Shown one piece after another: positions 10,199-21,692 of a DNA stretch of 64,000 nt; positions within the stretch are counted from its first letter, which is position 1; each line of letters starts with the position of its first letter. This DNA comes from Tetrapyrgos nigripes (lineage: Eukaryota > Basidiomycota > Agaricomycetes > Agaricales > Campanellaceae), in contig JAACJM010000146.1 in NCBI GenBank assembly GCA_013368315.1, forward strand, positions 124,001 through 188,000. Direction: 5' to 3'. The notes under the pieces were generated by a model. The model had not been told where the DNA came from and ran no database searches. It was given only the letters and a program-made list of their open reading frames with translations. The translations under genes and the position numbers were made by a program.

Positions 10199-10683
10199 TG
10201 TCAAGAACGTTGTCACTTAGCAAAACCACCCAAGTCACACAGTGAACAAGATAGATTCAACGAGTTACAGTGAGACAAAAGAGAGAGAGGGATAAAGAAA
10301 GGGAGGATCGAGTAGCTGACTATGCTCGACACTGCACTGTACTAGGAGCGGAGTGGAGACGAAGTGAACAGACTAAGGGACCTAGCTACGAGATCTACGA
10401 TATATATATAGAGAAGAAGTGAATGTGTGAGAATGTCCGTGGGGCCTAGGGATCGGAGGAGATAAGAAGGTGAGTCAAGTAGAGAAATATGTACGTGAGA
10501 ATGTCCATGGAGATAAAGGAAACGGAGAAGTGAGTCGTAGATCTAAGAGACGATGATGAGAAGTAATCAGTATTTATGGGTTTATGGAAGGTGATAGAAT
10601 GATGAGCAGAAATGAATAGGTAGTAGAAGAGAATATAGAGGAAGGTAAAGGGGGAATGAAGGAGACGAAGGCGGTTCATGACA
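10199..10683 (-). repeat. 5' LTR of retrotransposon B
   Basis: This is the 485-bp partner of 2922-3406, from TGTCAAGAACG to GGTTCATGACA. The one difference I see is GAATAGAGAGG versus GAATATAGAGG near 10636. The promoter for the minus-strand element should lie here. I could not match the following bases to a tRNA primer-binding site. Confidence 0.95.
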
Positions 10684-11486
10684 TCCACGATCGCTTCTAG
10701 AACATTCCCCATATGGATGAGGCAACGGAGTTGGGCCAACTGTATGGCACAAAGGGTCGAGATGTCGGGAAGGACAGCCTTCCAACTGGTGAAACTACAA
10801 CCCACACGTGATGCCATGCAGGACTTGCAAGCACGTTTCCCGTCACCTTGGGACGTGCACTCCAAACCGAGCCGGGTACACTGGGAACACCGCTACACAA
10901 AATCAAGGTCAAAATCTGAAGGTAGAAAAACGGAAAAGCAAACGTACCTCAGCATATGCCTCTCTCTTCTCCACCTCAACCTCTTCCTCGCTCTCCAAGT
11001 CTTCATCCCCAGATCCCTCGTCCCTACGCCACCTCCGAGCTGCACGAGGACTACTCCGTCCAGGATTCGCCTTCCTCTTTCCTCTCACCTTTTCTGACTC
11101 TCCATGCCCCGTTCTGTCTGTTCCTTCTCCTTCCTTACCCATTCCTCCAGCCGCTTCCTCTCCTCAGCCTCCAATTCCTCCTTCTTCGCCTTTTCCGCGT
11201 CTTTCCGCTGCTCCAACCACAACTCCATCATGTGCTTGTCGAGCTAAAGCCAATTCTGTTAGCATCCATGGAAAACCCAATTCAACACAGGTCACGTACC
11301 ATTTTTATTTTCCTGATGGACCCGATGCTTTTCTGTCACCCTCATACTATCATCGATCACTTTCTCCACCAAAGGTTCGGGATGCATAAAAGCCAGAGGT
11401 TTCGCATTGGACATTGTCCATTTGGTCATATACTCCGTCAGGAGCATGGAAACGTCAAGCGGAACGTACGAGGTGGTGGAAGACAT
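10684..11486 (-). pseudogene. Antisense spliced ORF of element A with a cysteine cluster (5' part)
   Basis: Antisense to element A, in its 3' region. A likely first exon starts at ATG 11486 and runs to 11300. An intron 11299-11244 follows (GTACGT donor, GCTAAC branch, TTTAG). A basic/acidic coiled segment follows (DAEKAKKEELEAEERKRLEE, then DLESEEEVEVEK). A second intron is at 10947-10893 (GTACGT...TGTAG, 55 bp). The next exon opens with a duplicated cysteine motif, CSQCTRLGLEC...CKSCMASRVGC (C-x2-C-x6-C twice), which resembles a zinc cluster. It then runs into the 5' target duplication and continues in frame at 2921. The coiled part needs a frame change near 11095 and one at its start, so this copy is broken. 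Confidence 0.6.
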
Positions 11487-11762
11487 TGATAACGGTGAAG
11501 TTGGTTTTGCTCTGCTTCCGAGGACTTCTCCCTTTTATATGTTTTCAAATACGCGCACGGACCATCCTTATTGTTTCCTGTTCATTTCGTTACCAATTAC
11601 TTAATTTAGAAACCATTCACAATCCCAATCGTTTCCATTCGTTTCCGATTCCATTGTTCATTTTCTGGGGTCCACCCCTTTTCTATTTTTTCTTCTATTA
11701 TCTTTTCAACTTCATTCTGACGGATTACTATTCGTTTCCATGCCTCTCGAGGGCTCGAGGCC

Positions 11763-11776
11763 TAAGAGGGGGATAC
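11763..11776 (+). promoter_or_regulatory. Polypurine tract of element A
   Basis: The tract TAAGAGGGGGATAC directly precedes a TGTAATATC LTR start on the plus strand. It marks the 3' end of the internal region of element A, 9.2 kb downstream of its chromodomain because of the nested element B. Confidence 0.75.
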
Positions 11777-12540
11777 TGTAATATCTATGCTTCCGTACAT
11801 CTTTCTGATCATATCCGATCCTCCTCTTCTGAACTTCTTTTTCTTTTATTTCGAACTTCATTCCTTTTCATCCCGAACACTTTCTGATCATTCATTTCCG
11901 ATTTCATATCCGAACTCCACTATTAATCTCCACAAACGGATCCCATCCGGGAACCCATGATTCATTTCAGATAACTACTGGATAGCTCGTATCTAATCTC
12001 CAAACTTACTCCACTTCATCTCCAATCCGTTCCACTTTGTTTCCACTTCGCTCTGCAGTACTCCATCCATCTCCAATAGCACCATGTGTTTTTTCCTCTA
12101 TTTCCGAACCATCCCTATCCTACTACTCTTCATTCCAATAGTTTCTGAAGTAGTACTTAAGCTAGCAACTTTGTAGTAGATAGCTTAAGTCTAAAATCGA
12201 ATTAGCTGGTCTCCTAACTTCATCCGACTTCAGACAACATAGTACCATCCTAAAGGATTCCATTCCGTGTCTTCCTTATACTTCGATCTCAGAGACTACC
12301 AGTTCCACCCAGATTCGTCTTCATCCTTTCCCAAAACCCAAATAAGACTTCCGCTCAGGTCCAACGTGTTTCCTAACACTAGGATCCGCCCAGACTTAAC
12401 AGGAAGGTACGTGAGAGCAGGGGAGTTTACCTTCAATATATCCTTATTATGGGCCAATTCTTGTCTCATTTGACTTTGGAACAAGATATACCTCACCTGT
12501 GCCTGTGTCTTTGCCACTCACCTGTCTTTGTTGTCAACCA
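11777..12540 (+). repeat. 3' LTR of element A (right end approximate)
   Basis: The LTR starts TGTAATATCTATG immediately after the polypurine tract. It is pyrimidine-rich and contains a TATA-like CAATATATCC near 12434. The right boundary is not fixed because the 5' LTR is outside the window. A CA-ended boundary near 12510-12540 is a guess. No convincing coding frame is inside. Confidence 0.6.
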
Positions 12541-14047
12541 TCACTATGTATGATTTTGGGGAGCTGTGTGCTCCCTTTGGCTACCTGTTGTCATTGTTAC
12601 GAGGCCTTTAGGCTGTGTTAACTTAGGTTATCTTTGCAATTCAATCGCAACTTTTCCACGTCTGCACAACATCTGCAATTGCTATTGGCCAGTCTCTACA
12701 ATGCCAACAACCGAATGAGGATGACATTGGCTTTTTGATCCGACCCAAGCTGTTGTCAACCATGAACAAACGACATAGCATCGGATTTTAGTCCTTTCTT
12801 GCCCAAGACGGATGGGACAATAGCTGCTACTCACAGCCGCCAACACCATGACCTCATTCATGCCTTTCTCGGACCAGCTGGTAACCAAGGCACCTGGCAG
12901 CTCTCTCTCTTGTCTCTTTCTCTCTCTCTCTCTCTCTCTCTGTGACTTGGTGCAACCTAGTGTGACCTGTCTTCCTCCTCCAAGCCTCACTGCGCAAGGG
13001 TCACCGTTATCACGCTTTTCAAGCTATTTTTGCAAGCGTGGATCGACTGGACTCATTGCAACTTCAAAGAAGGAGCAGGGGTCGTTATCTAATTCAAAGA
13101 TGTCTTCTAGTATACCGTGAGTGAGTTACGGTATTCAAAATTCTTGGGACGAAGGTGTCTACACTCTTTTCTCTCATCAGAGCTTCTTTTTGACGGTCCA
13201 GACCTGTAGAAATACATCAACTCTCATTTAAGGAAGCTGTCATCAATATGAGACCCTCACACCAGGTCATCCTACTGTACTGCGCTACCGACAATGACTC
13301 CTTCATCCCGAAAAAACCGGAGCAACCGTCAACGAAACCATGAGTTTTGCATCTCCTCGTTACTGTACCGTCAGTGATCTCTAACCTTTATCCCCCCATA
13401 GGCCTACCTTCTTACTAGTCAGCACTATTGAAATCATCCAACGGAAATGGTCACCACAACGAATGTCAAGCATTCTCCATATCGTCATCATCATTCCTTA
13501 AACTTCTAGCGGAAACTGATACACATCTTCGCATTTTACAGAGATGTGTTTGGCCACTCATCCTTTTCTGGCATTTCTGTCTCCGCCTGCAACTCGCCCA
13601 GCTGGATGTTTCTGGACATAAGACTTCATGAGTGAAGTTGTTTCGCCGTTTAATTAGGGATGGACTGGGTGGTTGAATGGATTTTTGGTCTTCGGCCTTT
13701 TTTTCGTATCGCTCTCTCATCCTTTCTCACATAGTATCCTTGTTTTTTCACTGCATGTACTTACATTTAAAACCTTGACTGTTGTAGATACGCAGTAATG
13801 AACACATCCTACTGAACTGCTGAGGCCTCGTGTCTTGCCACACAAAGTGATGGCTCTTTACCCCAGTACTCATTGCATCTAGGTCCCCTGAATTGGTGGA
13901 TAGGGTACTTTCCCATCTTTCTATGGATGAGTTGACGCCCTTCTCCATCTCTTATTTCAATTTCTGAAGCTGTACACTCCAACAAGGCCTAACTTCACTC
14001 TCTGAAACATTTACAGTGCCACACTCAGTTTATTATTTCTGGTTCAG
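12541..14047. other. Unassigned region with microsatellite and possible upstream exons
   Basis: It holds a (CT)n microsatellite at about 12915-12942 and a dispersed repeat start at 12593 (see findings). Short open segments on the plus strand (12700-12790, 13855-13970) may be upstream exons of the gene at 14048, but I could not chain them in phase. No other gene is supported. Confidence 0.4.
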
Positions 14048-16703
14048 TTGTCCATTCACTGGGTTAAAGAGAACCATTTTGTGGTGCATGTAGTGAGAAA
14101 AGATGGCACAGTTTGGCTCAATGATGGCATGGTGCATGGAAACACTTCATCACCAGAAGGAGGATATAACACCACAATGCTACTTATAATGATGATCCTG
14201 CATGTTCCTATATATATGCCCAACATTGACCTTTATATGCAATATAGTAATTGTCTTGCCAGCAACAGCTTGGCCTCTACCCCCCAGTATCTTATCAGGA
14301 CTGATAGTCCTCAGGCTCAACTCACAAATATTTTCAGCCTGCCTGATTCTATTATGCCATATACTTATACATTCAGTGATGCTGTCACTGCTCGTGCCCC
14401 AAATACCTATACTGCTGCTTCTGTTCCCATTGATACCCCTGCCTCTGTTCCTACTGATGCTAATAAGACTTTGTCTTCAACGCCACATGCTAGCACCACA
14501 AATACAAGTCCAGATGATTCTCTAAGGTATGTCTCTCTACCTGTTTTCAAGATTGTATATGATGGCTGATGGTATTATAGAACTTTACAATCCATGTACG
14601 TTCCAGTCTTGTTATGCACTGACTGTACTGGCTCATCAATGATTCATCTTGCAGTGTTGATGAGATCCAGAATCCAGAAGCATTATTCTGGGCATTGTAT
14701 GTCGTCTGCTATCAATTATTCATTATTTATAAGTTCACCTTGTTCTTGTACAGACAACGACTGTACCATTTGTGAGTCACTTCGTTAGTTAGCTAGATGA
14801 TCTCTGAGTCTGACTAAACCACACAATTCTTCAGTCTCGATGATGCTATCCCAAATTTTCCTGACCAAGCCCTGTCAGTCTATCATGTACCTTCAATCTC
14901 ATACTATTTCTCTAGTAACTAATCTTCCACTTGCAGTCAAGCCTTGCCTTTGGTTCCAAATTCACTCGTTGACAAAGTGACCATCTCTTTCGTCAAGGAG
15001 CTGTACGTCAATGTACCTGTTATCTGAGATCTCTTCCATTCCATGCTAACTTCCTCTCAGATTCCATACAGATCACGACCCAGATCTTCTTTGGGAGTCA
15101 GCAAAATTGTTTATAACCCAAAAACAGTTCGATGATCTCGTAGTGTATGTCTTGGTCAAAAGTTTTCCCTCAATCTCATCTCATATCTCAGAATCAGCTG
15201 TCATGTGAACACTTTGAAAGAGCGTGCGGGTAGTCCTTATCCTCAACCAGTGAGCACTGCAGAATCGGCTCCACCAGCTGATCAAACACCAAAGTATGTT
15301 CAAGTCTGCCTTGTAGCATTGCCTGATTATGACCTCAACCACTTCGAACCAATGACCTTCCCTGTGACTCCTGAAACACCATCTCCATCAAAATCTTCTG
15401 TTGCTATTTCCAAGATGCCTTTAGCCCCTATTCCAAACACATTATCTCCATCCTCTCCGTCAAATATCCAGCCAAAATTGTCATTTGCTGAGCACCTAGC
15501 CCAGCACAAGATACTTCTGCCCACTGAGAGGGATGGCCAAACGATCTCAGCACCTGTGTATGTCCATCTCACCTACTCACAAGTTCGACTTTGTGTATAC
15601 TGATGATTTTATGGCTATCAATAGTCAAGTGACCAATGCAACATTACAAGATGCTTTGCTTGTAAACGACAGTTGTGACTACAGCTCATTACCACCATTG
15701 ACATGTGTAATTCCCATCATGACTGATAGTTCATGTTCAGTACTCATGAATAATCCAGGGCTGGTAAATTAATTTCCTGGTCATTGACGCAGGTTCGAAA
15801 AGGCAATGTAAAATTTACTGAATGGGGCTGTACATTGCCTGATTCCATTGATGTAGAGTGAGTACTTGTGTTATTCAGGTTGTTTCAATCGTCTGCTAAT
15901 ACACTCCAGCTTTTGGATTTCTTTTTTCAAATTCATTCAACATCAGAACTACGTGAACCTTTTGTGTATTGACCCTAGAGACCTTGCAGCATTCTCAGGG
16001 CATTCAAGCAACTCAATCCGAAGTGTACTTTACGTGCACTCACCTCTCGAAGTTGCCATATGTTTATTTCCGGTGTTCGTAGAAGCATCCCATCTAGTGG
16101 GATACACACAACTCAAAGGGCAGGATCCGAAAAGATATCAGAAACTCGATGCCATTTTACATTCTCAGGAAGTTGATCGAGCGATCGCAGTTATAACTAT
16201 GATACTTGGCGAGGGACAGACAGACATGGCAGCTGAAATTGTCTCAGACATGCTTTCTTTCTCCACCCAGGTGGAGAGCACATTAAGTTTTCATTATTTC
16301 AGCTCATTTAATCCTTATACTTAGTTTCCAGCATCCCCAGCTAGTGCAAATCATTCCTACTTGTCTGCTACAGGAAGTTCATCTACCTCAACGAGCTCTA
16401 ATTCATTCTCGTTGCCTTTTGATGCATTAGGTTTGTGTCAAACTACTCCATAAATCACTAGTTCCCATTTATGATGCCACTCACGCTGTGGGAAAGTTTG
16501 ATGTCAATGCAGACCTTCCAGCTATTGACACTATCTTACCGCGCTGGAGTGGTGAGATTCTGTATGGATCTATGATCACCTCCACTAACAACAATTGTGC
16601 CGGACCACCGCTTCAAGTCAATTTCAACATACGTTTCCTGCCAGATGAAGAACCCATTCTCATTGTTGGCTTCAACAGCTGCATGAATTCTCCTCTGTCC
16701 TGA
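14048..16703 (+). CDS. Thirteen-exon gene of unknown function (5' end unresolved)
   Basis: Thirteen exons join in one frame to a TGA at 16701: 14048-14526, 14581-14595, 14655-14696, 14754-14771, 14835-14873, 14937-15002, 15061-15144, 15192-15557, 15625-15706, 15793-15857, 15910-16270, 16325-16430, 16462-16703. This gives 654 residues, with many phase-2 introns and a 15-bp microexon. The first exon follows a CAG acceptor and holds ENHFVVHVVRKDGTVWLNDG, which resembles the histidine box of ubiquitin-peptidase-like proteins (HF..V...G.VW..DG). Then come Ser/Thr-rich linkers, a helical middle (15910-16270) and an ILPRWSGEILYGS segment. The catalytic cysteine part is not seen, so peptidase activity is not claimed. 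Retention of frame over 12 introns argues for a functional gene. Confidence 0.72.
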
Positions 16704-17595
16704 ACTTCAATGTTCCGACCTGATTTGTATGGACTACCCATAATCTTACTCTTGTAACTGGTTTCCGCACATTGATACTGTTTTTAAATAGTCTAGTAAG
16801 CTGGCACCTATATATACTTCATTTGCCAACAAATTCTGACAGTGATGAACGATGCCTGTGGACTCCTCTAGAAAGGAGAGACACCTTAGCACAAACAATG
16901 ATTTTGTCTGACTTCAATCCAACTTTGTCCTGCTACTTCTGATGCATTCTGATCCAGAAACTCAAGGTTTTTTGGTAAACATATACTATTTCATACAACA
17001 GTCGATACCACCCAGTCTCAGAGCTTAGGTATAGATCAGGTATGCACAGTAGACCTGTCTGTCAACACAGATGTTCCACAAACGCCTTCTTTACCTCCCA
17101 TGGGAATGTGACATCTGAATCAGGAAGGTCGTCATCTTCGCTCTCAACCATGACTCCGATTAGAGCTAGAGCACTGCACGCTGGCTCTGTATTCACTGCT
17201 CCCTCATACCAGCCATTCAGCTAACCAGGTAGCTGGAGTCATTGTACATTTTGTGGGTTGCCCTAAGAGGTTTGGGAGTGTGCAGTTGGGTTTGTGAGCT
17301 GAGAGGTTGAGCCGATGTTTGGAATGATAAGGCAAGTGTTCTTGACTTCTAGAACTTTAATGCCTGGTTCTACAACCAAAGACAATGGCTAAAGAATGAT
17401 AGGGGAATGTAGAAAGGCAAGAGGAGGTCTGACCTCAGGTCTCAGTCTCAATAGTCTTTCTTCTCTCTTGTCTCTTGTCTCTTCTCTCTTGTCTTTATTT
17501 TTTCTCTTTTCTTTTCGCTTTTATGTTGTTATTTTTTGTGCTGTTTTTGACTGTCATCATCCCATTCATGCTCCAGTCTTGAGTTTCCATTTGAC
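16704..17595. other. No gene seen; pyrimidine-rich tract
   Basis: Downstream of the 13-exon gene. A TCTCTTG-type pyrimidine repeat spans about 17455-17520. I see no supported coding region or RNA gene. Confidence 0.5.
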
Positions 17596-18201
17596 ATGAG
17601 CATCAGCTCTAACAATGCTCCCCTCTTCAATGACCTTGCAATATACAATGACTACACACTGACTACAGAGACCACCAAGGAGGTTTTACCGGCTAAAAGC
17701 AGCCTCAGCTTGCCCCTCCAGCATTATCCTCTATCCCGGCCTTCGTGCAGTGCTGATTACGTGGCAAGTGACATGGTCATCGCTCACGTCTTTCCATCGC
17801 CGCCCTAGAACGTCTCTGGAGGCTGAAACAGTGGTACGTCTTCCTCTTAGAGCTATGCCCTCAAGTCTTGCTAATTTTTGTTGTCCTCCAGACCACCACT
17901 GTTGGTACCCAAATCACTGTTGCCGTTTCAGACCCAGTCCACAACCTTTACTACCGCCACATGACTCCCAATCACCATTCCCCAATCTCAGCCCAAACCA
18001 CCTTGCAGAATGCAGAAATCTTCAGTCACTGGACCCATGGACCCCATTCCCACCTTTTCCAAACTTTCATGCAACTACTTGACTACTTCGGACAATGTTA
18101 TGCCTGCAGAGTCCTCTCCAGCACTGTCAAGCACAGGCATGAGGAAGAACATCATCACTGCCAACCTCATTCCGGTCGACAGAGGTGGAATTCTTTTTTG
18201 A
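17596..18201 (+). pseudogene. Possible short hypothetical gene, broken
   Basis: An ORF from ATG 17596 (LAIYNDYTLTTETTKEVLPA) is followed by proline-rich segments in other frames, then an open frame 18010-18201 (MRKNIITANLIPVDRGGILF). The codon pattern looks protein-like and the segments could form one about 200-residue Ser/Pro-rich protein, but at least two frame changes are needed and clear splice sites are lacking. No function is assigned. Confidence 0.3.
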
Positions 18202-18814
18202 AGAGGATGGGTCAATGTGAGCAGCCTTGGGCTAACCATTCCGACTCTTTGATACCCATCCACTTTCCTCATCATTGTCACTCATCGTGGTCTCTCATTT
18301 CCTTTTAATACCACACCTTGTATATCTATCTCCCCCAGACTTATAAACAAGCCTTTTTTCTGATGTACGCAATCATCAACAGTGTTTGATCACCTTCAAT
18401 GTGTTTATATTTTACTACATCGTCATCATTCCCCACCCATTTGTTTAACACGTCCTCGCATCCCTCTTCCCCTTACACTGTTCATGATATACATTTGTGT
18501 TCACTACTCCCCATGTCCTGTTCATCACCATCATCATTGTATCCCTCCCCAAGTAAATCATCATCTGTTGTTGTGTTTTATTCTTTATCTCATTATCTTT
18601 TCATCTCGGTCTTTCATACCGTACCCGTACTACATACCTACCCTATCCTACTCACCTGTTCTCTTCCCTGTCCTGTCCTTTACAAGACTCAGACTCTGGT
18701 TCTGTCTGTAGTTGATGTTTTGTACAATTGATCCTTTTTACTTGTCCAAGTAAAAAATAGGAATATGATTTTTGCTTTTCATCAGTTTGTCCTTCCTTCT
18801 GTCTTTTGTTGGGC
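18202..18814. other. No gene seen between hypothetical ORF and DUF6589-like gene
   Basis: AT-rich and pyrimidine-rich DNA downstream of the convergent gene ends. The open frames here are short and look like chance. Nothing further is supported. Confidence 0.45.
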
Positions 18815-21692
18815 TCAGTTCCATCCATTCTTTTCGAACTCTGGCTGCAGTTCGTCAGAATGGCTGGTACTTTTGGGCATTGTTTTGGGAGCTTGGCATG
18901 GGAATAAGGACTTAGAAATATTTGCTTGCTTTCTCGAGTACTCAAACATTGCAACTGTGTCGAAAATACTTTTTTCTTTCCAACCAGCATATTCTACAAC
19001 GTCCATATCAAGGGCCATGTCCTCCGCTGTCGCAAGCTCCAGCATTGCATCATTCTCATCATCAAAAACCCATGCCAAATCACCCTGGAAGAAAGCTCTA
19101 GTGTTGTAACGGTTCGACTACGGCTGGCTCCGGCTTGGCTCCAAACAGCTCGTTATGTAAATGGCTCAGCTCAGCTTTTAGATCCGGCTAGTCATGACTC
19201 ACGTCGCTAAAATTCTGTGAAAACCACTTCCCTTCTAGATATGTAGATAGGAATGTAGGAGTGAGACCTTAGAAGTCATATTGACACTCCAGGAGTGAAA
19301 TCGAGCTTCTAGATATGGTATGCGCACTCTGAACCAAGAGATACATCATTTTCCTTAATATTGTGCTAAAATTAGAAATTAAATTACCGTGAGAACTTAT
19401 CAAATTAAGGCACAACAACTTTTTTGAGTTATGGTCTCATGGTCTTTCTTGCTCAAAGTACACCGAACTTGCTCCAAAGACACTCCCTGATGTCAGCTAC
19501 TGAGACAGTACACTTTGGGTTAATTTATGGTGTCACTAGAGGGCAGTCTCTCTGAGGGAATTTGACCCGGCTTTTACAACTCGAGCCAGAGTCGGTCGAG
19601 AGCCACCTGGAGCCGAGCTGCGGCTCAAAAACTGGCTTGGCTCAGCAGCTCGCTGGAGCCGAGCCGGACCGTTTACAACACTAGAAAGCTCTGTCTTCTT
19701 CAACAGTGTCCGAGTCCATTTCCCTGCCCACTGAAGTTGAGTTCCTTATACCGGTGTCGAGTCCCCCTACTACTGGCATCTGACGTTGTCAGGCCTGAAG
19801 GTGTTTAAACGCAGCGTTGTATTCTTTGAGTGGGCCAGCAAGTTGTTTAAAGTCTTCGGTGATGACATCTGTGATAGGTGTGTCACCGTCATCAAATCTT
19901 TGCCCTTTCTGAATGCTGTAGACTTCATGTTCATGGAGGCTTTGCATTAGGACTGCGATGTCATTGGTGAGGTCAGGTGGAGCATGTCAGGTGCCTTGGG
20001 TGCCTTCTCCAAGGGTCTTGCTCATGTTGGTGGTGATATTGCGGAGAACATTGATACATGGTGAAACCATTGCGAGCCAGTCCCAGGTATAGTTGCTTCC
20101 ATGAGTTTTGTACACTGTCTGTAGCAAGTAGGACCATCAGTAAAAGGACCAGTTTAATGTAAAAATGTCAGTACAACACACCTTAATCCTAAAGTTGAGA
20201 TGTTCCTGAACAAGATCCACCTCCACAAAACTGTCGTCTTTGCCTTTCAGGTTAAGTAGCCAGTTGTTGAGCACAATATCCCTGTCAAGCGCAGTATTTG
20301 ATTAGTTTGACGAAGTTAATCATCAAATCAGAAGTTCAAGGTAATTTGCTCACCGCAAAGGTCGAGGCCATACATGAGTAATGTTATGGATAAGATGTAA
20401 CATCTCATATGCATATTTGGCATGCCCGTTGCCTCTATAGCTCAGTGCCCAGATCTTAAGAACCAAAAGAACCCGTCCTGAGTCACCGACTTTGACCGCA
20501 TCAGTAAACTCTCGTGATATGAGTGCATCACGGAGGAATAGGACAGCTCCTTCATAGACCATATCTCCCTCCGTTAATGGTTGAGTTTGAGGAGTTGCAA
20601 CCTTCTTCTTCGCTTTGGTTCCACTTTCCACCTCCTCAGTCTCCTTGTTTTCCTTTGCAATTTTCTCCTCCTCACACTTTCTAGCTGTTCTAAGCTCCTC
20701 CACAGTGTCGATGCTTGCATAACGGTCATAAATGATTTCTGCGTGCTGCACCAGGGTGTCCCAGTCAACCGTTGCGACATAATGGTCAAGGTCCCTTTTC
20801 TGAGAAATAAGCAGAAGACAATAGAGCACGCGTGAGTAGAGATTGACGAAAACAAGGTCGCGGCAAGCCCAGAATGGTGAAAGAGACGTAGTGGTGATTG
20901 GAAGTCGAAAGAGCAGCAACCTGGGTTGGATCTCCCTCCATTAACCTTTCCCCAATGTGTCAACAGTAAACCCTGCATATCTGCCATTTTTGCGTGAAAA
21001 AGACCGGTGAACCAGACACCCCAACCAAATCCCGAGTACCTGCCTTCTTTGCCTGCCCGAAGATTAAACAGAGAACGGAGACAAGCCAACGATAGCTGAT
21101 CAGCCCCAATTATCTGAACAATCTTCATCCACCAGCTTGTCTTCTTCATCTCAGTTTCCTCCACAATAGCTTCGTCTACTTCTGTGTTCCCAATTATGGT
21201 AGATTCATTGATATTAAGGGTTCGCGAGGGATAGAGTTTGGTCTCATGGGGCTCGATTTTATGCTCTGACTTTGGCAGCGAAGCATTTAGCTTAGAGCCA
21301 AACTTTTTCTGGAAATCTGGTCCACCTTGATTGACAATAGTGCGCAAAATGCAATGGATTTGACACTGTCGAAAAAGCCGAGCCTCGGCAAGGGTATGCA
21401 GGATGTCGTTGACGGTAAGCTCAGGAGCATTATCAAATGCGGTGTTGAGGTCTGACAGCTGCATATCCTGCAGGCTAGCCATCCAGAGTTTCCAGAAGGT
21501 GTATGTTGTTCCATTTTCCTGTGTAGCTAACAAAACTCTCTCAGTAAAATATCATGGATGTAATAATAAATTCCTACCTGAACGGCCAATAATCTGCTCA
21601 GCATTCCTGGCCATGAAATTGATGTTGTCATAAACACCTCCAAAAAGCCCAACTGCGATCACAGAGCGAACTCTCTGACGGAGAGTGGTCAT
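18815..21692 (-). pseudogene. DUF6589-like gene, interrupted by a MITE and two TGA codons
   Basis: A multi-exon minus-strand gene matching, from memory, the DUF6589 family expanded in Agaricomycetes. Landmarks in order: GVYDNINFMARNAEQIIGRS (21680-21580), TFWKLWMASLQDM, NINESTIIGNTEVDEAI, LFNLRAGKEGRYSGFGWGVW, ACRDLVFVNLYSRVL, DSGRVLLVLKIWALSYRG, MLHLIHNITHVWP, LNNWLLN, VEVDLVQEHLNF, and an acidic tail (EDMALDMD) ending at TGA 18815-18817. A small indel shifts frame near 20918. TGA codons at 19987-19989 and 19789-19791 sit where Arg is expected. A 585-bp MITE (19099-19683) splits the last exon. The family's biochemical role is unknown to me. The start at 21692 is the first ATG in the conserved frame and may be too short. 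Confidence 0.78.
19099..19683. mobile_element. hAT-type MITE inserted in an exon
   Basis: A 585-bp element starts TAGTGTTGTAACGG and ends CCGTTTACAACACTA. The first and last 100 or so bases are imperfect inverted repeats rich in GGCTC/GAGCC units. It is flanked by a perfect 8-bp duplication, GAAAGCTC (19091-19098 and 19684-19691), as expected for hAT transposition. It has no ORF. It lies in the coding frame of the DUF6589-like gene, and the frame closes exactly when the MITE and one duplication are removed. Confidence 0.92.

Larger units (their letters stand above)
2922..10683 (-). mobile_element. Complete nested Ty3/gypsy retrotransposon B
   Basis: A 7762-bp element lies on the minus strand between two 485-bp LTRs (TGTCA...TGACA). 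The flanking 5-mers are TCCGC (2917-2921) and TCCAC (10684-10688), a target duplication with one CpG-type difference. The order is 5' LTR, ORF0, gag, protease, RT, RNase H, integrase, chromodomain, a cysteine-rich ORF, polypurine tract, 3' LTR. The two LTRs differ at one base that I can see (3358 region versus 10636 region), so insertion is recent. Yet pol has two in-frame TGA codons and two single-base frame slips, so this copy is probably not autonomous. It sits inside element A in opposite orientation. Confidence 0.95.

Noticed and set aside
10808..11389. 193-aa plus-strand ORF downstream of element B
   Set aside because: It is antisense to the spliced minus-strand ORF, Ser/Pro-rich, and has no motif. 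The minus strand has splice signals and the cysteine cluster.
12660..12860. NSCY-like motif as a peptidase cysteine box upstream of the 13-exon gene
   Set aside because: The frame breaks within a few codons on both sides and the surrounding residues do not match the cysteine box of ubiquitin peptidases.
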